Source: DASXYU01 sp036502295
GTDB taxonomy: Bacteria; Actinomycetota; Actinomycetes; Mycobacteriales; Jatrophihabitantaceae
Reading direction: 5' to 3'
Length of the DNA stretch: 27,466 nt
Assembly: GCA_036502295.1 (NCBI GenBank)
Contig: DASXYU010000058.1
Location: forward strand, 1-27,466
Shown: in pieces, positions 24,272 through 27,466 of the stretch
Numbering within the stretch: the stretch's first letter is position 1
Layout of the letters: the number at the start of each line of letters is the position of its first letter
Translations under genes and position numbers: made by a program
The notes under the pieces: generated by a model
What the model was told of the DNA's origin: nothing
Seen by the model: the letters and a program-made list of their open reading frames with translations, nothing else
Databases searched by the model: none

Positions 24272-25045
24272 ATGTCGACGATGCCTACGTTCGGGCCCGC
24301 TATCGGGCTTGGCTCCGTGCCTGCCCCAGCGCCTGCCCCAGGGCCCGCTCCCGGGGCAGCGAACGCGTCGGTTCTCCTCATCGAGGACGACCCGCGCATC
24401 CGGCAGGCCCTCACCCTCTCGCTTGAGGACGAGGGATACGAAGTCCGTGGCGTGCGCGACGGCGAAGAAGCACTCGCCGCATTCGCGGCGCACGGGGCGA
24501 CGGTCGACGTCGTGCTGCTCGACCTCATGCTTCCCGGTGTCGATGGCCTGACAGTGTGCCGCGCGCTGCGCGAAGGGCACGACGTGCCGATCATCATCGT
24601 GACGGCTCGTACCGACAGCAGCGACGTGATCGCGGGACTCGAAGCGGGCGCGGATGACTACGTCACCAAGCCGCTCGTCGCCAGCGAACTCAACGCGCGC
24701 ATCAAGGCGCTGCTGCGTCGGGTACGGGGAAGCGGGAGTCCGACACACGCGGTCGGAGACCTCGTCATCGATCCCGCGACGGGACTCGTCACTCGCGGCG
24801 AGGAGGAACTCGGCCTCACCAAGACCGAGTTCAGGTTGCTGTGCGAGCTCGCCGCAGCGCACGGCCAGCTGGTGACGCGTGAGCAGCTGCTGGAGCGCGT
24901 CTGGGGATACGGCTACTTCGGGGACACGCGGTTGCTCGATGTGCACGTGATGCGACTGCGGCGCAAGACGGAGGAGAACCCGAGCAACCCGCAGCTGATC
25001 CTCACCGTCCGCGGGATGGGCTACCGGATTGCGACGGCCTCGTAA
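24272..25045 (+). CDS. OmpR/PhoB-type response regulator (257 aa)
   Basis: The receiver domain (about 32-150) has E38-D39-D40, phospho-acceptor D84 in VVLLDLMLPG, T111 in VTAR and K133 in VTKPL. The winged-helix DNA-binding domain (about 160-254) has GLTKTEFRLLCELA, LLDVHVMRLRRK and VRGMGYRI. Unusual is a 30-residue N-terminal extension rich in Ala-Pro (PAPAPAPGPAPGAA) before the first beta-strand; a shorter start may be used, but no in-frame ATG/GTG with a good ribosome site lies nearer the core. It overlaps or abuts the sensor kinase gene downstream, forming a normal two-component operon. Members of this class with this gene order often control envelope functions. Confidence 0.93.
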   Translation: MSTMPTFGPAIGLGSVPAPAPAPGPAPGAANASVLLIEDDPRIRQALTLSLEDEGYEVRGVRDGEEALAAFAAHGATVDVVLLDLMLPGVDGLTVCRALREGHDVPIIIVTARTDSSDVIAGLEAGADDYVTKPLVASELNARIKALLRRVRGSGSPTHAVGDLVIDPATGLVTRGEEELGLTKTEFRLLCELAAAHGQLVTREQLLERVWGYGYFGDTRLLDVHVMRLRRKTEENPSNPQLILTVRGMGYRIATAS

Positions 25046-25052
25046 GGCGGCG

Positions 25053-26453
25053 GTGCTGCGCCGGCCGAGCAGTCTGCCGCTCAGGTTGCGGCTCACCGCT
25101 GCATTCTGCGGGCTCTCCGTCCTCATCACGGGTTCGGTGGCGTACGCGACGTGGAAGCTTTCGAGCAACTACATGCTCGACAGCAAGGAGAAGGTCTCAC
25201 TGAACCAGGCGGATCTGAATGCCGGTCGCATTGAGATCGCGATCGAGCGGCAGCAGACCGACCGGATCCCTGACTTGCTGGCCGGCTTCGGCTCCGAGGT
25301 GCAGTCCGGAGTCCTTCTCGACGATGCGGGTAGTTGGATCAGCAGTGGCGACCTGCGGCCGGAGGACGTGCCGGAGGAGCTGCTGAACCTCACCGCGAAC
25401 GGGCGGGCGGCCCGGCAGATCATCAGCTTCGAGAAGGCTCCGGCGCTGATGATCGGGATCTCTCTGGCTGGCACATCGGGTGCCTTCATCGAGGTGTTTA
25501 CGCTGACGGAGCTGAATCACAACTTCCAGTTCATCAGCTGGATGCTGCTCATCGGGGTTCTCGTCGCCGGTGTGGTGGGGGCGGTGCTGGGTTACTGGGC
25601 GGCCCGCAGGGCGCTGCGTCCGCTCACGCTGTTCACGACATCTGCGGCGGCGGTTGCCGCTGGAAACCTCGACGTTCGTCTTCCGTCGACCCGGGATCGT
25701 GATCTGGAGCCGCTCGCCAAGGCATTCAACGAGACGACCGAGCGATTGCAGCGGCGGGTGACCCGCGACGCGCGCTTCGCCGCCGACGTGAGTCATGAGC
25801 TGCGCTCGCCGCTCACGACGATGCTCAACGCGATGTCAGTGCTGCGCCGGCGTCGTTCCGAGTTGACCGGTAGCGCCGAGCAGGCGCTCGACCTGCTCGA
25901 CGCGGAGCTGACGCGCTTTCACCGTATGGTCACCGACCTGCTGGAGATCTCGCTGCACGACGCAGGTGCTCCCGCGACCGAGTTGGAGCCGGTAGATCTG
26001 CGCGAACTCATCAGCGAGGCGACGCGGCACCATGACAGTCGGATCCAGCTACCGGAGTACGAGGTGCGGGTGATGGCCGATCGACGCCGTCTGGAACGGG
26101 CCTTCGCGAACCTCGTGGAGAACGCCGATCAGCACGGTTCGGGGTTGGTGAGTCTGCGCCTGCTGGCTCAGGATGGGTGGGCTCGGATCGAGGTGGACGA
26201 CGCCGGGCCGGGCATACCCGCGGCAGAGCGGGATCTCATCTTCGACCGATTCGCACGGGGCCAAGTCGGCATGGCGGCCGGCACGAAGTCGGGATCGGGC
26301 TTGGGCCTAGCGCTCGTATCGCAGCACATCGGTCACCACGGTGGGACGGTCTGGGCAGAGGACCGTCCTGGGGGAGGTACCCGTTTCGTCATCGAGATCC
26401 CGCACGGTGTTGAGATCCCACGAGGTGTTGAGATCCCACGAGGTGACCAATGA
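25053..26453 (+). CDS. Membrane sensor histidine kinase, HAMP-HisKA-HATPase (466 aa)
   Basis: Cognate kinase of the OmpR-type regulator. TM1 (LRLTAAFCGLSVLITGSVAYATW) is followed by an extracytoplasmic sensor of about 120 residues, TM2 (WMLLIGVLVAGVVGAVLGYWAARRAL) and a HAMP linker. The HisKA domain has phospho-acceptor H248 in FAADVSHELRSPLTT. The HATPase_c domain has N-box NLVENADQHGSG, G1 VDDAGPGI and G2 GSGLGLALV. I chose GTG at 25053, with AAGG just upstream; TTG at 25029, overlapping the regulator, would add 8 residues. The C-terminus carries a repeat-born tail, IEIPHGVEIPRGVEIPRGDQ. The stop overlaps the next start in ATGA. Confidence 0.93.
   Translation: MLRRPSSLPLRLRLTAAFCGLSVLITGSVAYATWKLSSNYMLDSKEKVSLNQADLNAGRIEIAIERQQTDRIPDLLAGFGSEVQSGVLLDDAGSWISSGDLRPEDVPEELLNLTANGRAARQIISFEKAPALMIGISLAGTSGAFIEVFTLTELNHNFQFISWMLLIGVLVAGVVGAVLGYWAARRALRPLTLFTTSAAAVAAGNLDVRLPSTRDRDLEPLAKAFNETTERLQRRVTRDARFAADVSHELRSPLTTMLNAMSVLRRRRSELTGSAEQALDLLDAELTRFHRMVTDLLEISLHDAGAPATELEPVDLRELISEATRHHDSRIQLPEYEVRVMADRRRLERAFANLVENADQHGSGLVSLRLLAQDGWARIEVDDAGPGIPAAERDLIFDRFARGQVGMAAGTKSGSGLGLALVSQHIGHHGGTVWAEDRPGGGTRFVIEIPHGVEIPRGVEIPRGDQ
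26394..26446. repeat. Tandem 18-bp repeat (3 copies) at the 3' end of the kinase gene
   Basis: GAGATCCCGCACGGTGTT, GAGATCCCACGAGGTGTT and GAGATCCCACGAGGTGA lie head to tail. The period is a multiple of three and codes for (V)EIP(H/R)G three times at the extreme C-terminus of the kinase, after the last HATPase strand (RFVIEIP), so the original strand end has been copied outward. Confidence 0.92.
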
Positions 26454-26695
26454 GGCGGGTGGCAGCCGGCTCGCTGTGCTTGCTCGTCGTTGCAGGCTGC
26501 GGGGTGAACCCGCAGAAGCATCCGACGCCCGTGGACAGGTCGACCCGGACGCCGAGCGCCGGGAGCACCTGTACGTCTTCCTCGCCAGGCACACCTGAAT
26601 CGTCAAGCCTCTCGATCAGCACCTCCGCATCGCCTGCACCCTCCACGCCCACGACTACTCCGACAACAACGCAGGTACCGAGCCCATCCTGCTAG
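26450..26695 (+). CDS. Short lipoprotein frame, probably a frameshifted lipoprotein gene
   Basis: Starts in ATGA overlap with the kinase. The signal peptide MRRVAAGSLCLLVVAGC has lipobox VAGC, so the product would be lipidated at Cys17. After about CGVNPQKHPTPVD the frame becomes a Ser/Thr/Pro-rich string of poor codon quality to a stop at 26695. From about 26530 the next frame has much better G/C third positions and less biased protein (for example REHLYVFLARHT). It continues past a TGA at 26596-26598 through IVKPLDQHLRIACTLHAHDY to a stop at 26763. This suggests a lipoprotein gene of the kind that often follows such kinases (GerMN type), damaged by a frameshift and a stop. A functional small lipoprotein cannot be excluded. 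Confidence 0.5.
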   Translation: MRRVAAGSLCLLVVAGCGVNPQKHPTPVDRSTRTPSAGSTCTSSSPGTPESSSLSISTSASPAPSTPTTTPTTTQVPSPSC

Positions 26696-26776
26696 GGCAG
26701 CCCGCCGTCACCGCGATCCCGGATGAACCGCGGCTCGTGGTGGTGCGCGGTGTCTCGTCGTAGGCTGCGCCGATGG

Positions 26777-26893
26777 TCAATCCAGCTGGGTGGGCGCCAG
26801 CGGGGGGACGCCATCGACCAGCTGACATTCCCAGCCTTGGCCGGCGTATTAGTGGTGGTGTGGGCAGACGAGTGCCATGTTCATCGGATGACT
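26777..26893 (-). pseudogene. Remnant of the C-terminal end of an HNH endonuclease (DUF222/13E12-like)
   Basis: On the minus strand the region reads SHPMNMALVCPHHH, then a TAA at 26851-26849, then YAGQGWECQLVDGVPPLAPTQLD and a TGA at 26779-26777. NMALLCxxHH followed by GW....DG.P...P is the signature end of actinobacterial HNH proteins with a DUF222 part. Everything upstream (the toxin-antitoxin genes) is unrelated, so only the last 35-40 codons survive. An internal stop confirms decay. Confidence 0.55.
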
Positions 26894-26908
26894 TCGTGAG
26901 TTCAAGGA

Positions 26909-26943
26909 TGGACAGAATCGAGCGAATGCGCCACAATTGTGGC
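26909..26943 (+). promoter_or_regulatory. Leaderless promoter with palindromic operator of the toxin-antitoxin operon
   Basis: A -35-like TGGACA (26909-26914), 17-bp spacer and -10-like CACAAT (26932-26937) place the start of transcription at about the ATG at 26945. A perfect 14-bp palindrome, GCCACAATTGTGGC (26930-26943), covers the -10 element and ends one base before the ATG. This is the usual layout for autorepression by a Phd/YefM-type antitoxin or its complex. Confidence 0.65.
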
Positions 26944-26944
26944 C

Positions 26945-27211
26945 ATGAGTACTGAATCTTTGCGGGCTGTGCGGGATCACCTCAGCGAGGTCGTCGATCG
27001 CGTCGAGCACCACCATGACCGGGTGATCGTTACGCGCAATGGTCACGCGGCTGCGGTGTTGATCAGTCCGGAAGATCTGGCTCAGCTTGAGGAGACCATC
27101 GACGTCCTCAGCGGCGCAGCGGCGTTGGCTGACATCCGAGAAGCCGATGCTGCGTATGCCCGTGGTGATGTGCTCCGCGGTGTTGACGCGGTGCGCCGCC
27201 TGCGCAAGTGA
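26945..27211 (+). CDS. Type II antitoxin, Phd/YefM family (88 aa)
   Basis: The N-terminal DNA-binding fold has LRAVRDHLSEVVDRV, then DRVIVTRNGHAAAVLISPEDL, the hallmark beta-hairpin and helix of Phd/YefM/RelB-like antitoxins. The C-terminal half (LEETIDVLSGAAALADIREAD) is the flexible toxin-binding part. The ATG at 26945 starts directly behind the palindromic operator; a GTG at 26939 inside the palindrome would add two residues. No Shine-Dalgarno is present, consistent with leaderless translation. It overlaps the toxin gene by 4 bases (GTGA). Codon use is less G/C-ending than in the metabolic genes, hinting at transfer. Confidence 0.92.
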   Translation: MSTESLRAVRDHLSEVVDRVEHHHDRVIVTRNGHAAAVLISPEDLAQLEETIDVLSGAAALADIREADAAYARGDVLRGVDAVRRLRK

Positions 27212-27466
27212 CAGATCCGTACGACATCGTCCTCACGCCGCCTGCTCGACGTACCATCGAGGTGAAGTTGCCCGAAGCTGTTGCTGCCGCTGTGATCGAC
27301 TTTCTGACCAGTGCGCTGATCGCAAACCCACAACGGGTCGGTAAGCCACTTCAGGCCGACCTCGCAGGTATCTGGTCCGCCAGACGCGGCACATATCGCG
27401 TGCTCTACCGGATCAACGAGGATCGACATGAGGTCGTGGTCTTACGTGTCGAGCACCGCCGAGACG
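27208..27466 (+). CDS. Type II toxin, RelE/ParE superfamily, 3' end outside window
   Basis: Starts with GTG in the GTGA overlap with the antitoxin stop. The visible 86 residues read MTDPYDIVLTPPARRTIEVK, a helical hairpin with LPEAVAAAVIDFL, then NPQRVGKPLQADLAGIWSARRGTYRVLYRI and VVVLRVEHRRD. These correspond to the beta-sheet and Arg-rich active-site strands of RelE-type ribosome-dependent mRNA interferases. The frame is still open at the end of the window, but only a few residues should be missing, since RelE proteins have about 85-95. Many A/T-ending codons (GCT, GTT, CAA, TTA, AGA, TAT) set it apart from the surrounding genes. Confidence 0.9.
   Translation, partial: MTDPYDIVLTPPARRTIEVKLPEAVAAAVIDFLTSALIANPQRVGKPLQADLAGIWSARRGTYRVLYRINEDRHEVVVLRVEHRRD

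Noticed and set aside
24142..24597. Upstream extension of the glycosyltransferase frame across the divergent regulator
   Set aside because: The added residues are out-of-frame antisense of the receiver domain, including an Ala-Gly run mirroring its Ala-Pro linker. The TTG at 24141 has a ribosome site.
26773..26955. 60-codon plus-strand frame before the antitoxin
   Set aside because: It runs through the HNH remnant on the opposite strand and across the antitoxin promoter, has no ribosome site and no recognisable sequence.

Overview
The window is dense, high-GC DNA with strong G/C preference at third codon positions, many GTG/TTG starts, 4-base GTGA/ATGA gene overlaps and apparently leaderless promoters. 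Together with a complete GlgE glucan operon this points to an actinobacterium; I cannot fix the genus from sequence alone.

Layout. (1) 1-1443: the 3' part of a class IV (branched-chain type) aminotransferase followed by a small sulfotransferase-like P-loop protein. As I recall, these two domains are fused in plant 'branched-chain aminotransferase-like' proteins. (2) 1531-1656: a 41-residue membrane miniprotein. (3) 1689-5826, minus: a PadR regulator, ABC ATPase and FtsX-like permease operon, controlled by a striking 46-bp palindrome over a leaderless promoter. (4) 5831-6799: a pirin. (5) 7038-10231: a NarL/LuxR response regulator, a receiver-only protein and a GAF-PAS-PAS histidine kinase, the kinase being the last gene of the glucan operon. 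(6) 10266-17638, minus: glgE-treS-mak-glgB, with glgP divergent at 17715-20315. (7) 20240-24141: a DUF2142-like membrane protein, a sulfotransferase and a GT4 glycosyltransferase, probably for a cell-surface glycan or glycolipid. (8) 24272-26763: an OmpR-type regulator and sensor kinase, followed by a lipoprotein gene that looks frameshifted. (9) 26777-27466: a decayed HNH-endonuclease 3' end next to a Phd/RelE-type toxin-antitoxin pair that runs off the window.

How they work together. TreS isomerises trehalose to maltose, Mak phosphorylates maltose, GlgE polymerises maltose-1-phosphate into alpha-1,4-glucan, GlgB branches it and GlgP degrades it. The order is the one known from Streptomyces. 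The sensor kinase 34 bp behind glgB and the two receivers facing it suggest a signalling input tied to glucan or trehalose turnover; this is inference.

A recurrent feature is short tandem duplications of 13-33 bp at gene ends (1646-1689, 8201-8245, about 13879-13920, 15553-15625, 26394-26446). I see no tRNA, rRNA, CRISPR array, insertion sequence or origin. No gene-free stretch exceeds 300 bp.
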